The notes under the pieces were generated by a model. The model saw only the letters and a list, made by a program, of their open reading frames with translations. It had not been told where the DNA came from and ran no database searches. From Pisolithus tinctorius (taxonomy: Eukaryota; Basidiomycota; Agaricomycetes; Boletales; Pisolithaceae): DNA of 64,000 bases. The stretch is from NCBI GenBank assembly GCA_024663395.1, contig JANFAH010000019.1, forward strand, positions 62,001 to 126,000, in the 5' to 3' direction. Below, in pieces: positions 35,221 through 47,573 of the stretch. Made by a program: the position numbers and the translations under genes. How positions within the stretch are numbered: the first letter of the stretch is position 1; every line of letters starts with the position of its first letter.

Positions 35221-37030
35221 GTCGTCCTAGATCAACCAGCGTGCGCCGAACATGCTCGAACCACTCCAACAAGGAAACCCCGCAAAATTGTGCACTGATT
35301 TACAGTAATACAAAGGTTCGGCTGCCTACTACCAGCGTGTCATCATGTGTTTCACTCTGTTTCTTTGACCCTGATGGGTATTCAGCTTGACTGGGATTTT
35401 GCCAAATGACCCAAACCGAAAACTGGGACTCACCTCTGCAATTATCCTCAAGTAAATGGACATCTAAGTACGGCACGGATCCTTGGTACGAGGACAAGGG
35501 CTTTATGGTGAGGACCCCAGGAGCGCAGGCATCGGACGTTGTAAGAAAAACATGACACCATGGCATCGAAGAGGGTTAAACCGGTACGACGGTCTCGGTG
35601 GGAGCTCCCAGCTTGTCCTTGGCCGCCCACTTGGATTCATCTACGTCCCTCTCCATTGGTGGGACCGTCCGATTGAAGGCGAGCATGGTCAATTCGTTCG
35701 GTTCATGGATGCGCGATTCCCATCCATCGGGTAAGCGCCGTTCCAATAGCAACGTGTGCAAGTCGTCGGTTCGACCTCTGAAGAGCCTTAGCGTAGTAGA
35801 TGAACTTTGACATCACGGGTCGGTCTCCAAACACGATGTAATGCAACGTGCAACTACTCACTTAGTATTTCCGAATGCTTTGTGGTAACGGCTGAGTGAA
35901 TAATCTAGGTTGTTTGCCCTGAAATCTGCATGACGTTTGCTTAGGATCCTTGACATATCTGTGATCGTCATGAAGCTCCCGTTCTCGCCCACGGCCAAGG
36001 AAAGTAATTCTTCAACGTACAGAACATGTTTTTTCCGCTTGTTTTGGTTGGAGTGCAGCCTTAACGGCGTTACGGTTATCAAACACTAACCAGGGGGGTA
36101 GTGGTGACTTCACCAACGGGTCAACGATGCACCGTGTTCGATGTCATTACGTAGGTTGAGCCCATGGAGATCGAACGTATCCTTGCTGTAGCACTTGTTC
36201 AATGTGAAGGTGGCATAATGGGGTACGAAAGAGCAAGAAGACGATGCAGGGTTGTATGTCAGAGGGATTTTTTCGGACAGCTCAGTGAACTTGATATCGC
36301 AGCCATTGGAGTCCGAGCAATGTAGCAAGTTACATAAGTGGAAGATGCCATCTCACCCACTGTGGTGGGTCATAGCGTTCAATACAGGTCAGGAACAGCA
36401 AACCTGGATGGTCCGCCAGGGCGACCTTGCCGACCGAGCGTTCGAACGGTAAGAGGGAGGACTCAGGACGACATCCTAAGCGGAAATTCTCCAACTTATG
36501 GTTACAGGGTTCATGTTCTTCTCGTCGACAAGTTCGCTACAGAGCTAGCCGCTCGGCCGTCATGGCCGCCTTAACGGGTAGTCTAGTATCCAGGCCAATA
36601 TGCCCTTCAAACACAGTTCCCAAGTGCCTGTTGCCCTCCTGTTTCAGTCGTGACTACGATAAAATCTACGTTCACTGCTGCTGTCCTCCCCGTTGTCAGT
36701 GCTCTTGCCCAGTCCTTCGTCAAGAGGCCTTAAGTGTTGTCTGACCCTATAACATCGTCGTGTCCCCGCGGCACTGCCAAGAGTTCCGGCGTGGTAGAGT
36801 GCGAATCCACTCATCATCTGGAGTGGTGGAATTGGTGAGTAGCCGTCGTGTGCCTCCAATCTCTACCCGTGGTCGAACTCACGACGAAACCAGCCTCTTA
36901 CTTTTTGGTACGTCGTGGTATCAGTCGGCTCGTCACACGTCAACTCATGCTTGTGTCCTCATGCTGTAGTAAATTTCCGCCCATTGCGGTATTCTTGGAC
37001 GCTTCCTAATTCGGATGCCCGAATAGTACA
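35221..37030. other. Unassigned sequence between the duplicated copies
   Basis: No recognised family in six frames. Open frames of 60-100 codons occur on both strands (35300-35566, 35858-36082 and 36110-36328 minus) without motifs. A tRNA-like stretch near 36785-36895 was examined and rejected. Confidence 0.4.
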
Positions 37031-38184
37031 TTGATGCCAACTCAAATTCTGATGAGGCTAACCCAAGCGCTGGGTATATTATTGCCGCCGTCTGGCTTTG
37101 CAACGTATCTGGTTCGCATATGGACAGTCACGTCCAGAATAACCATTGATGTCTTGCGACCAGGCACTTCCGTGACTCTCACCCTCTGTGACAGCACCGA
37201 TGCAACTGTTGAATCCGCACCATTCACCGTTAACGCAGGAAGTGTGCACTCCTGTGTATTTGATATCGCAATTCAAATTTAACTTGTCCCTAGCTTCTAT
37301 ATTCTGCCCTCATGCCACTTCGAGTATAGTTGTTCCCACAACTACTTCCCCCGGCTCTTCTACCACAGCTTGAGGGCAAGCAGGAACGACCACTTGATTG
37401 TCAGTGACGGTATCTCACATGATTCCAGCGCTAGTCAGGCAATCCAATCCACCGCCGCGACGTCCACATTCACAAGCACTTCGCAGTAAGTCTGCCATAC
37501 GTTCGAGGGAGTAACGAGGCTCATGTTTATCCATAGCAGTGTTAATATCGGACCTTTGTCGGTGGCGTTCTTGGCGCCATCGCTCTCATAGTATTCGGCG
37601 TGACTGCTACCCTATATCTGCGACAGAGAAGGCATTCTGATACAGTCAACCTCATCCCTGAATGAAAAGAGCAGCCATATAATCTATACACTATACAACT
37701 GAAGTACAAACGACATGCAACGCGAACACGAGTCCTTCCTTGACACACTATGTATCTTCGACCTCCATACCAATCACATCCAACCGCCGCCAGCCGTTGG
37801 CCGGGACCAACATCTACTTGATACCGTCCCCCCTGGCTTCTCCAAGTACACCACTCTCTCGAGACGTAAATAGCTCTTCTCCTGAGCAAGATCTTAAGAG
37901 AAAACCTGTGCTGCCTGACCCGACAGACATCGCTATACGACAGCCAAGTCGTCGAAAGCGCGGTTCGAGAACTCCCCTCAACCGTCACGGATGAACAGGT
38001 CGGTTTTTTCACCGGTTTGTACAATAACGATGTTCCTGCCTTGGTGGACGCCCGTGCGGTGCAGCGTATGCTGGCCGATCGACAAGCTGGTGTCAGAAAG
38101 TGGGAAAACGAACTCGGGCTGACAAGATCACACACCATTGCTATGACTCCACTGCCAGGTTACGACGTCGCTCAATGGACGTAG
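37031..38184 (+). pseudogene. Single-pass surface-protein gene, broken
   Basis: Pieces in different frames follow the order of a common Agaricomycete membrane protein: an extracellular beta-type domain (RPGTSVTLTLCDSTDATVES, FTVNAGSVHSC), an intron ending CCCTAG at 37310, a Ser/Thr-rich stalk, a transmembrane helix (GGVLGAIALIVFGVTATLYL, about 37553-37612) followed by basic RQRRH, and a cytoplasmic tail ending in VTDEQVGFFTGLYNNDVP and RMLADRQAG before the stop at 38182-38184. The tail is in another frame from the stretch encoding SSSPEQDLKRKPVLPDP. The N-terminal signal region is not found. Several frame changes make this a likely dead gene. Function of the family is unknown to me. Confidence 0.5.
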
Positions 38185-38656
38185 TTGGTCATAAATACAA
38201 GGCTAAGGTATCGGTATCTTCGGTAGTGAAGGAGCTTGCTCTTACGATAGACAACTGACATAGGGAGCTTGCGCTTTTGATTGGCCAGCACTTTTGGATC
38301 TGCACGTCTTGCGAGTTTTCTACGCCACTTGGCCTCTAATGAGACTCCCAATTTTTCCAGCGGTTGCAACCTAATCCTTTTGCCATAGCTTAGTACTGAT
38401 TTCTACATTGTGATACCTACTCGCTTGAGTTACCTCACCACTGTTACGACCACGATACCTTTCTCTTCTACATCCATCTGAGGCCACTCTGTGGTTTTGG
38501 TGCGGAGAATTTGTTGTAATAATAATTCATGTTGTCGTGCACCACTTATTGGTATAAGCATCACTTCGTCACCACTCATGCATTACGTGTGAATCACCTG
38601 AAAGAATTATCATAGCGTGGGGTTGATGGGTCGACCCATCGACCAATCGTTTCGAA
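38185..38656. other. Short gene-free stretch before the VPS36 scrap
   Basis: No motif in any frame. It ends at the junction with the VPS36-derived segment at about 38657. Confidence 0.4.
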
Positions 38657-38735
38657 AATGTGGAGGGACGGATGATTGAGAAACGTGCATGTACCGCATG
38701 CGGTGGATTCAGGGTCACCGTGCCCATGAGGTAGG
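38657..38735 (-). pseudogene. Fragment of VPS36 (NZF exon copy)
   Basis: About 80 bp matching VPS36 31655-31735 on the same strand. Nothing else of VPS36 is present nearby, so it is a duplicated fragment. It directly precedes copy B of the segmental duplication. Confidence 0.85.
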
Positions 38736-38739
38736 AAAT

Positions 38740-41350
38740 TGTCCGAGCCCTATGTCCTCATCGTAAACCTCTCGGATGGCATGGAGGTCGGTACAGTTGT
38801 TTCGATCAGAACGGTGAGTGACTTGGTAGCTGAATCCAGCACCGTCGGCACCAAGCGAAACGTGTACACACTACTAACAATTACAACTAGCACTCGCTAC
38901 CATTTGGCAGGTGAATACCCGTCGATTCTCGAGATACTCTCAGAGCCTTTCCGTCAATCGAGACAACGTGTCTAGCCAACGTTCTGGGCCTATTGGTCTC
39001 AGAACTGCCACCATGGTCAAATTTAGCCTTGGCTGGCTGCGCTGCGCCGCCCACTACTGAACTGACTGTAAGCTGCAGTTAATGCGCAGCATTCGGTATG
39101 ACTGGCGTATAAAAAGGTATATCTGGTTCGGAGCTTACAATCACATCTCTCATAAGTCTCAAGGATCCGTACAATACGGCATCACTGATAATGGCGAGGC
39201 AGCGTTCGAAAGTAATTCAATCACCTTTCTCTAATACCGCTGACAACCGCAGCCAACAGTCGCCGGGTTTGGTTGGAGCCAGCCGTAGCTGGTTAGCCTA
39301 CTCGGTGAGGTGGATACCGATTGTTGCTTGTACCCCTTGAGGGAAACCATTCTTAGTTATCAATCCTCCAAGGTTGAACCATACTGGAATGATGGCGGTT
39401 GTTTCCGCGAGGCATTTCAAACGCACGCGTGCACATGGAGATATTGCGAAAGTCGCTGAAACACCTCCACCGATAATGACAGCGCTAGTACCCTCACCTA
39501 GATTATGAGAATGATTTCAGCTACCAGGATAATCCAGTCGACCTTTTTTTTTGTATGATTCCGGTGGCGTGGACTGTCCACCGCGCGATGGAATCACGCC
39601 GTGGAAACCGCCGTCGACCCTAGCATAAGATTTTCAACAAGCGCAAGTATGTAGCTTTACTAGACTCAAATCGCGGAGGCAATCCAGTTACGCAGCGGCA
39701 GGAGAGTAATTGACAGTGCAGAGTTTTCCAAATATCGATATCTGCTATCGGAAAACCCCTGGCAACTGTCATCGACAGCCTTCCCCAGTTCTTGTTTTCC
39801 GTTTGTGTTTTGAGGGTTACAAAGTTCATTGTCACTTACCTTCTATCCCCGGCATCGGGGAACACTTCATAAGTTAACCCCCTATCGGGTCACGGGAAAA
39901 TCTATAACTGGCAGTCACTGGCCCACCGGTCGGAAACCGGTGTATCCGTGCAATTACCCTTGGCTGTGGGGAAGGTCTATAAAAATATGTGCAGTCATCT
40001 TACGCCCACCTGAGTAGTATAACAGGTCAGCTCCGCCATGTTCGCGATTCGGTTGTTACCACATTGCGGCTGTTGATGACATGGGTAAGTCGATAGTGGC
40101 TGTCACGAAGACTGATGGTCTTCCCACGTTGCCCGTGAATCCCTATCGCTTGCATTAAGAGGCTGTGTAAAATGGCTATAGACTAAACGAGCCGTGTGTC
40201 AGTGGATTGCCCCGCCAGTCGGGCTCGCTGCATAGAGGTTCTATCTATATCGTAGTCGGACTGGCAGAGTAGTGGCGCGGCAGGCTGCGCTCACGATCTC
40301 TTTCAGGCAGGGTATAATGACCAGATATTGCATCTGGATGGATGGTACGTAGACGCAGTACGCGAATACGACATATTTTCCTTACCATCTCAGGCTTCTT
40401 ACGTTTGGCATCTTATCCGGAAAGGAAGGAAATGCTTCGCATCACTCCGCAAAGCTGTACAACATCACCGAATATCAAGCTGCATTACTAATGAGGCGAC
40501 GATTTACTTACATATGTGGGCGCTGCTCGTAAGCCAACTTGTGTTGCGCAGCTAACAGGACAGGAACACGGTGTCCGTGCAGGCCTCTCAACTGCCGATC
40601 GTTGGCTGGCTGTGCAGTTTGCAGGCGTATGCGTATAACTTCGATCCGTGCTTACAGCATGTGGGTAACGCAGGGGGGGCGAAGCTGGCGGAGTAATGAT
40701 AGCATTGCCAAATCATTACAACGTAAGATCGCAAGAGCATGGTGGTTTGATCCGGGCCTCTCTTCAGTAGCCTCCCGTTGGCAGATCGAAAGGTTTGTCC
40801 CTTTTGTTCAAGTTCATTCCTCGCGAAATACAGGCACTAGACAAACTCTTGAGAGAGTCGGTGTTGATCGATCGATCGTCCGGCAAAAGCGCTTCCTTTA
40901 GTTTATGGCAAATTTTTCGTGCATGCTTACTGTCTCCTGCACAACTTCTCCATGGAGTCAAAATCAGCCAAGATAGTTCCTGAGCAACGTGCCTCGAATT
41001 TCATGCACCAGTAGTTAGACATTTGCCATCTTCCATGAAAATAGGTATTGGAAGAATCTGAAGGAAGATAGATGTTCCTTCCCGAAGTAATCAAAATGCC
41101 ATGCCACAAGGAGAAACAAAGAAGGATGTCCTTGCTATGAGTATGGTCGATTGTTGAGCCAGCTAGCGCTTTACTAGCCCAATGCTGTAGACACGAACCT
41201 CGTTTTCATGAGGAAGCCTCTGTAACCGGCTGCAGCTGTTTCCGAACCCTGGAATTTTGATCGCAGAACAGCTTGATTGGGTGGATAGCGTCTCCTGGAA
41301 ACGGTTGTAGGAGATACATACCAACAAGCAAGCGACCACCGGCGAAACGA
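38740..41350. repeat. Segmental duplication, copy B
   Basis: Collinear with 32780-35220 at an offset of about 5.95-6.1 kb, same orientation. The similarity fades after the shared GATA...CTCCTGG / GTAGGAGATAC stretch near 41290-41320 (35105-35150 in copy A). No gene is recognised. Confidence 0.85.
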
Positions 41351-41874
41351 GAAAATCACACCTAAGCATTGGATGAAGAACCGCCAAAGAATTGGTCGTC
41401 CAACTTCGCTTGTCCTCGCGACTGTCTAATCATTTCATTGAACAGGCGAAGTACGGCCGCGACCGTGGCCATCGGAACAGTCGAGCCGAGGTTCTTCTGG
41501 CCTACCCTAGGCCTGTAGTTCTTCACTAGCTTCGCTATTCGCAATTAGCACTGGTATGCCCTAACCTACCGCCTCTCTGGCGTCCTTCATTTGCAAGTTG
41601 AGGCTGCACCTACGAACACCAGGTGAAACGATGCTCCTTCTTAGTGTCATTTGACATGCGGGACCCTAGGTATTGTGGGGACAATGTGAACGCCCTCAAG
41701 TATCCACAAACCATCTTACTACTACAAGTATCAAAAAAACTGGCGGAGCACCCTTCACTCTAGTTCAATCAGTTAAATTTGACATAAGACTTCGCAAAAT
41801 ACATTGGGGGTCATGATGCAAGGGAAAGGACACAATGTAATACAGACTCGTACGACGTCAATGTACCAGACAGC
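41351..41874. other. Intergenic region upstream of copy B's end and 3' of polyubiquitin
   Basis: One open minus frame (41544-41362) of 60 codons has no motif. The stretch next to 41874 is the 3' flank of the ubiquitin gene. Confidence 0.4.
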
Positions 41875-42902
<1,028 letters not shown>

Positions 42903-42963
42903 TCAGAAGAGTTGCAGTGGTCAAATGCGGTGAGTCGTTGCAAGAGCCCTGCCACTCCGAGTG

Positions 42964-42971
42964 GCTTATAT
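42964..42971 (-). promoter_or_regulatory. UBI4: TATA box of polyubiquitin
   Basis: TATATAAG read on the minus strand, 71-78 bp upstream of the start codon at 42893, a usual distance for a strongly expressed fungal gene. Confidence 0.6.
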
Positions 42972-43449
42972 ACCAGGCGATAGCGGAGTTTGAAAGCACC
43001 CCAACGAGTCAGCGGGGTGGAGCACGTGACATGCTGTGTATGTCAGAATGACGCAGTGCGTTCGAGAGCAATTCCGAAACAAGCTGGATGTGCCAGCATG
43101 CTGTGGAAGGGGCTCATGACACGCGTTTCTTCAAGGGCGAAGGGTATCCTCGCCGGATCAGATCCTGGTACAGGAGTAATGTCGGATCAGGGAATACTAG
43201 ATAGTGTGCACAAGTCTCCTGTTTATGAATTCGAAGGAGGGTCGGTAGTTTACGGCCAAGATGCTAATTCGTACTGCATGCACCATACTCACGGGCGTGA
43301 CACGCCGATAGTCTTTGTCGAGTAATAGCACAAGAAAAGAGTGACGAGGCAAGCACGACAGCTAGAGGCGCACGCGAACCATGAGGTCAGAACGAACGAA
43401 CGGGATATCGTGTTCTCATTTGAAAGCTGTCTCCGAGAGAGAAAAAGTA
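42972..43449. other. Intergenic region between polyubiquitin and SRP9
   Basis: Holds the upstream region of polyubiquitin and the 3' flank of the SRP9 gene. Open frame 42990-43325 (plus) has no motif and is not called. Confidence 0.5.
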
Positions 43450-43955
43450 CTACTTCTTTTTCTTCGGCTTTTTCTTCTTGATACCGCCCGAAGCTGGTCC
43501 GGCCTGCTGAGGGGGTACAGGGGAAGTAGCACGAGGCTTTCCAGCGTCTCCGTCATGCTGTGGCGCTTTTGAAGTTGCAGGAGGGGGCGTTGGCTCAGGA
43601 CGCCTATTCTGCATTTTTTGCATCAGGGAGAGGTTTAGGGTTTCAAATCGATTCAGAAAGATCGATGAGTATGTCTTGAATTTGATACACTGGATATCCC
43701 CGATAACATCTGCCGTTAATGCACGTCTCGATGTCACCAACAATCCACTCTACTCACTGTCGTATCATCGGTGATCTTCAACACCAGCTTGCCCTCGGAT
43801 GACCTCCATTTCACACAATATCGTGTCTGGACGCGGCGATATTCAGCCTGCAGGCCTCCATGCGGCGGTTAAGCGGGATTTACCTTGTTAGGTGACTTTG
43901 CATACAGATTTTCTGCGGCCTCTTGGTATTCTTGCCAGGAGGCGATGTATACCAT
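43450..43955 (-). CDS. SRP9: Signal recognition particle subunit SRP9/SRP21
   Basis: Exons 43955-43884, 43826-43758 and 43689-43450 join in phase to 126 residues. The N-terminal 70 residues follow the SRP9 fold: VYIASWQEYQEAAENLY, a basic strand RYCVKWRSSEGKLVLKITDD and CIKFKTYSSIFLNRFETLNL. A Pro/Ala-rich linker and a lysine-only tail (IKKKKPKKKK) resemble the extended fungal SRP21 form. The protein binds the Alu domain of SRP RNA in the cytosol, with SRP14, and helps pause translation during targeting to the ER. The start codon is 259 bp from the divergent carrier gene at 44215, so both share one promoter region. Confidence 0.85.
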
Positions 43956-44214
43956 CGTCGCATAGCGGAACAACGCGTCCTCGTTCCCGCCAGGAGGAGC
44001 GTGATGCGGTCACGCCCTGTGTGACGTCGTGACATTGCGTGACACAAAATCACGAGCGGCCGAGCACCATCCGAATAGCGCGCGCTCTGACTGCCATCAC
44101 TATTAGATTAGTGTGTTCACACCCAAGGGTTTTTTCTCTCTCCTTCTTACTATCATTATTGGCCTTTGATTTGTTACCCTCTTATTCCCTGTTCAAGTCT
44201 TGTCCAATAGAGCC
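43956..44214. promoter_or_regulatory. Bidirectional promoter of SRP9 and the carrier gene
   Basis: The 259 bp between the two divergent start codons contain a cluster of GTGAC/GTCAC elements at 44001-44052, including TGACGTCGTGAC (44023-44033), which resembles a CRE-type bZIP site. The plus side has a pyrimidine-rich tract at 44130-44160, common upstream of fungal starts. Confidence 0.5.
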
Positions 44215-45824
44215 ATGGCGACGGAACAACGGAAGCGTGAGTACATACTAGATTCTGGTCGGGGAGGTTCGACCTGACCAGGAGGAAATCGATTTATTTA
44301 GCACTTCCTTTCATTGCTAACTTTGCGGCGGGAGCGATCGCTGGAGTGTCGGAAATCTTGACTTTTTACCCCCTCGGTAAGTGGTGTCCAATGCCGCTCA
44401 AGAGCAGTCGCGTGACTATATGTGGAACGCCTATAAGATGTTGTGCGTTCCTTGTCTTGTCAAACACTGGACATACGGTCATGATATGTGGCTTTAGGTG
44501 AAAACTCGTATGCAGCTTGAGACCGGCAAATCCAAACATGGAATGGTTGGAACGCTAACAGCGATCGTCCGTGAGGAAGGGTAAGTCTAGGGAAAGCGAT
44601 CGTTGTTACTTATGCTGTATCTGCCCCAATTTTCTCAGTGTAGGAAGATTATACCGAGGTACCACATCCCCTTCTCTTGCGTATGGGCAGTAATGGATAT
44701 TCGCTAGGCTTGGTACCTCCCCTCCTCCTCGAGGCACCTAAGCGGGCTGTGAAATTGTAAGTTGTGTCGTCCCTTGCTTGAAATGGGTGCCAGAAATTCA
44801 CCATTATCAGCGCTTCGAACGATTTCTGGGGGAAGACATACCTTAAACTTTCTGGCGAATCCAAAATGACCTCCCAACTCTCCATCATTACCGGATGCAG
44901 TGCTGGGGCCACCGAAAGCTTCGTCGTTGTGCCATTCGAGCTAGTAAAGATCAAGTGAGTGTCAGTCTTCGATGTGTGGTAGCTATATTACTAAACCAAT
45001 CGCAGGCTACAGGATAAGACCAGCACCTTTGCTGGCCCTATGGATGTGGTCAAGCAGGTGATTAAAAAAGAGGGCGTTTTAGGCCTCTACGCTGGTATGG
45101 AGGCTACATTTTGGAGGTAGGTTACTCGTCAACTCAGGTATGCCATGTCCGATTCACATTTCTGACAGACACTTTTGGTGGAATGGCGGATACTTTGGTT
45201 GTATTCACCAAGTACGTGCCATGATGCCTAAGGCAGAGGTAAAGTTGTTCTGTAACCTGTCTATAGCTAGGACACTTATCTGTGGAAACCAATACAGACA
45301 CCTCAGGGCCAGTTGTTCAACAACTTCGTCTCTGGATCTGTCGGAGGTTTCATGGGCACCGTCCTTAATACCCCGTATGTATGCCAATGGTATAGAACGA
45401 CGTAACCTAACTTTACTATGCACAGATTCGATGTTCGTCATATTTCATTCTGATCTAGAATGCTCCTCAACGGCGTATATTTTTGTAGGTGGTGAAATCC
45501 CGTATTCAAAGTGTCAGCAAAGTACCGGGTGTAGTTCCCAAGTACAACTGGACCTACCCAGCGTACGTCGTAGTTCCTCTCCGCTCATGCGATGGCTCAT
45601 CGTCACGTCGCAGGCTTGTCACAATTTTCCGAGAGGAGGGTCCCGCAGCTCTCTATAAAGGATTTACGCCCAAGGTACTTCGACTCGCACCAGGCGGCGG
45701 AGTGTTGTTGCTTGTGGTAGAATTCACTCTCAATATCTTTAGACAAGGTCAGTCGTGTTCAGTCTTTCCTTAATAAAAACATATCCTGACAGCATCTGCA
45801 GCTCTTGGACCGCCCTACATATAG
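44215..45824 (+). CDS. ODC1: Mitochondrial 2-oxodicarboxylate carrier
   Basis: Spliced by phase from ATG 44215 to TAG 45822-45824 with about 13 introns. The three mitochondrial-carrier repeats are visible: PLPFIANFAAGAIAGVSEIL with FYPLDVVKTRMQ; SIITGCSAGATESFVVVPFELVKIKLQDK; and LFNNFVSGSVGGFMGTVLNTPFDVVKSRIQ, each with the PxD/ExxK type signature. The closest group is the ODC1/ODC2 carrier, which exchanges 2-oxoadipate and 2-oxoglutarate across the inner mitochondrial membrane for lysine synthesis and degradation. A 5-nt micro-exon ATGTT (44438-44442) encodes the Asp-Val of the first PLDVVK. The C-terminus is LGPPYI. No frame break was found. It is transcribed divergently from SRP9. Confidence 0.92.
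44438..44442 (+). other. ODC1: 5-nt micro-exon of the carrier gene
   Basis: ATGTT lies between introns 44377-44437 (GTAAGT...ATAAG) and 44443-44497 (GTGCGT...TTTAG). Joined to the last G of the previous exon it gives GAT GTT, then GTG AAA, restoring the invariant PLD-V-VK motif of mitochondrial carriers. Confidence 0.88.
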
Positions 45825-47255
45825 ATGTTTATGTACCGCTGGCTTTCACATTATGCGCACTCTGTTTAGAGCCTTCTCGCCTGCTGAAATCCTATCAGAC
45901 AACCTCCGAAGGTAAGCGCCTGACACGTAGCACCATAGTCCTGTCCTCTTGAGAGTAAACCAGTGTGTTGTAATCTTACAGGTAAATTACGCCTGCGAAG
46001 TCCACGGAAGATGTGTACAATTCACCCTTACAAGGCTTGAATCGAAATAGGGTCTGCGAGTGCTCACCAATCACGTCCATTGCAACATGTCTGACTCAGA
46101 GTCCATTCGTGCTACCCGCTCTCAGTGTCCCTTGTCCAGCCTTGAATGACTCAGACAACATGGCTACTTATAAGTAACACTGATTCTCTCCTGTTCCCGA
46201 ACCTGATCGTTGAAGACCGACAGGTAGACCTCGTGATGAGAAGGATATAAGGCTGTACCAGCTGATCCGCGCTCTCTGCATTGTCTGCAGTCTCCTTCCC
46301 AACGGCATTCTTGCCTGCTTTTGCGAGGATCCTATTTCGTGGACGTTTCCTGAGCCTCGATCTCGATCAGCACAACTACGTCGAACGCGACATATCCCCA
46401 ATGACACTGGTCACCACCGACAATGTGTCCCTCAGCTCTTTCCTCATTCACGCAAAGCTTGTTTCAAGTGGTGGACAGGCTGTGCCATAAGGACTCGAAA
46501 ACGTTTAATGCAATCGCTGCTCATTCGTCAGACGTTGTCCACTTGTCAGTCTGACTTATACATATTTATACACTAAAGAAGACCTTCGAAAAAATTGTGC
46601 TGTTGTGAAGCTGAAGTTAGGTGTTGGTGTTTCAAGTGCCAGCGATGATTTGTAAAGCCAATACCAAAGCCCTCAGGATGCTCCCGACGCATGTGCCGCA
46701 AGCACGAGATTACTTCTTAACTGATCGGACTTCTAGCAAGGAGTGTTAATTGAGAAGGGTATCTTCGTGTAACTACTGAACTGTGTTGGGTGTCGAAAAA
46801 CATATAATAGTGATGGAGAAGTAGCAGCACATTCATGAACATGGACTACTATGCAGGAAAATCTTGTATACAGGATGAGGTCTCAATCTCTGACAGCACT
46901 ATAGTCTAGAGGTTTATGGATCATTGAACACATTTTCGTTTTGCTGTAAGTCTAGAGTACACCAGGCCATCCCTGAAATCTTTCTGCATGGTAATGGGCT
47001 CAAACACATACTCTCACCATACAAACTCATAACTGATGGCCAAAAAGGTCATGACACCAGCGATGTCAATATACAAGTGGCACATAGACACAAAAGTCCG
47101 TAGAAGTGGGATAACGGTCTGTGATAACTTTTAACATTTGATGCATTCATTTACACACAGTAGTAGAGTAAAGCTCCAATTTATCCAGTTATCACCAAAC
47201 TCCCCTCCCCACGAGACCAGAGTTACCGATCTGGTATGATCGATAACGACGGAGT
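45825..47255. other. Intergenic region without a recognised gene
   Basis: A plus-strand run at 46281-46490 ending in a TAA at 46488-46490 reads smoothly (ARILFRGRFLSLDLDQHNYV) but has no known motif and no start, and could be a fragment. The rest, 46500-47190, is AT-richer and shows nothing. Confidence 0.4.
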
Positions 47256-47531
47256 TTATGCACCTGGGTCTTGCCCAGGAACAGGCTCACACACGTATCC
47301 CCGGGCAATAGCTTCCCCGATCCTCCTCCGGAACCATGCCTGCCTAACCTCATGTGAAGCTTTTGGTGCAAGTGCCAAATATGCATCCGCATGAGAGACA
47401 TTTTGGTAGAAGCACTCCACCATGGCAACCACTTGAGCCGGACTTAAGTTTCCTGAGTCAAGCTCCAGCAACTTCGTCACTGCCGAACTTTGTTTGTGCA
47501 ATGCAGCATATTGATCCATCAGCTCCATCAT
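47256..47531 (-). CDS. Hypothetical short helical protein
   Basis: A minus-strand frame of 91 codons beginning with two Met codons (MMELMDQYAALHKQS) and ending at 47256. The composition (AVTKLLELDSGNLSPAQVV, then VSHADAYLALAP and RQAWFRRRIGEAI) predicts three to four amphipathic helices. The frame is open further upstream to a TAG that could be an intron end (GACACCTAG at about 47573), so this may be the last exon of a longer gene. I do not recognise the family. Confidence 0.4.
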   Translation of the reverse strand: MMELMDQYAALHKQSSAVTKLLELDSGNLSPAQVVAMVECFYQNVSHADAYLALAPKASHEVRQAWFRRRIGEAIARGYVCEPVPGQDPGA

Positions 47532-47573
47532 GGAGGAGGTGACAGTTTGAGGTAGGGGGGGTACGATCTAGGT

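Noticed and set aside
36785..36895. tRNA-like segment (GTGGTAGAGTGCG ... GTGGTCGAACTCAC)
   Set aside because: The A-box-like and B-box-like parts are present, but the T-loop lacks the TTCRA pattern, the acceptor stem does not pair and the length is too long.
32780..41350. Copies A and B as the two LTRs of a retrotransposon
   Set aside because: They are too diverged and too long, there are no TG...CA ends, no primer-binding site and no gag/pol between them, and a VPS36 scrap lies at the border. A segmental duplication fits better.
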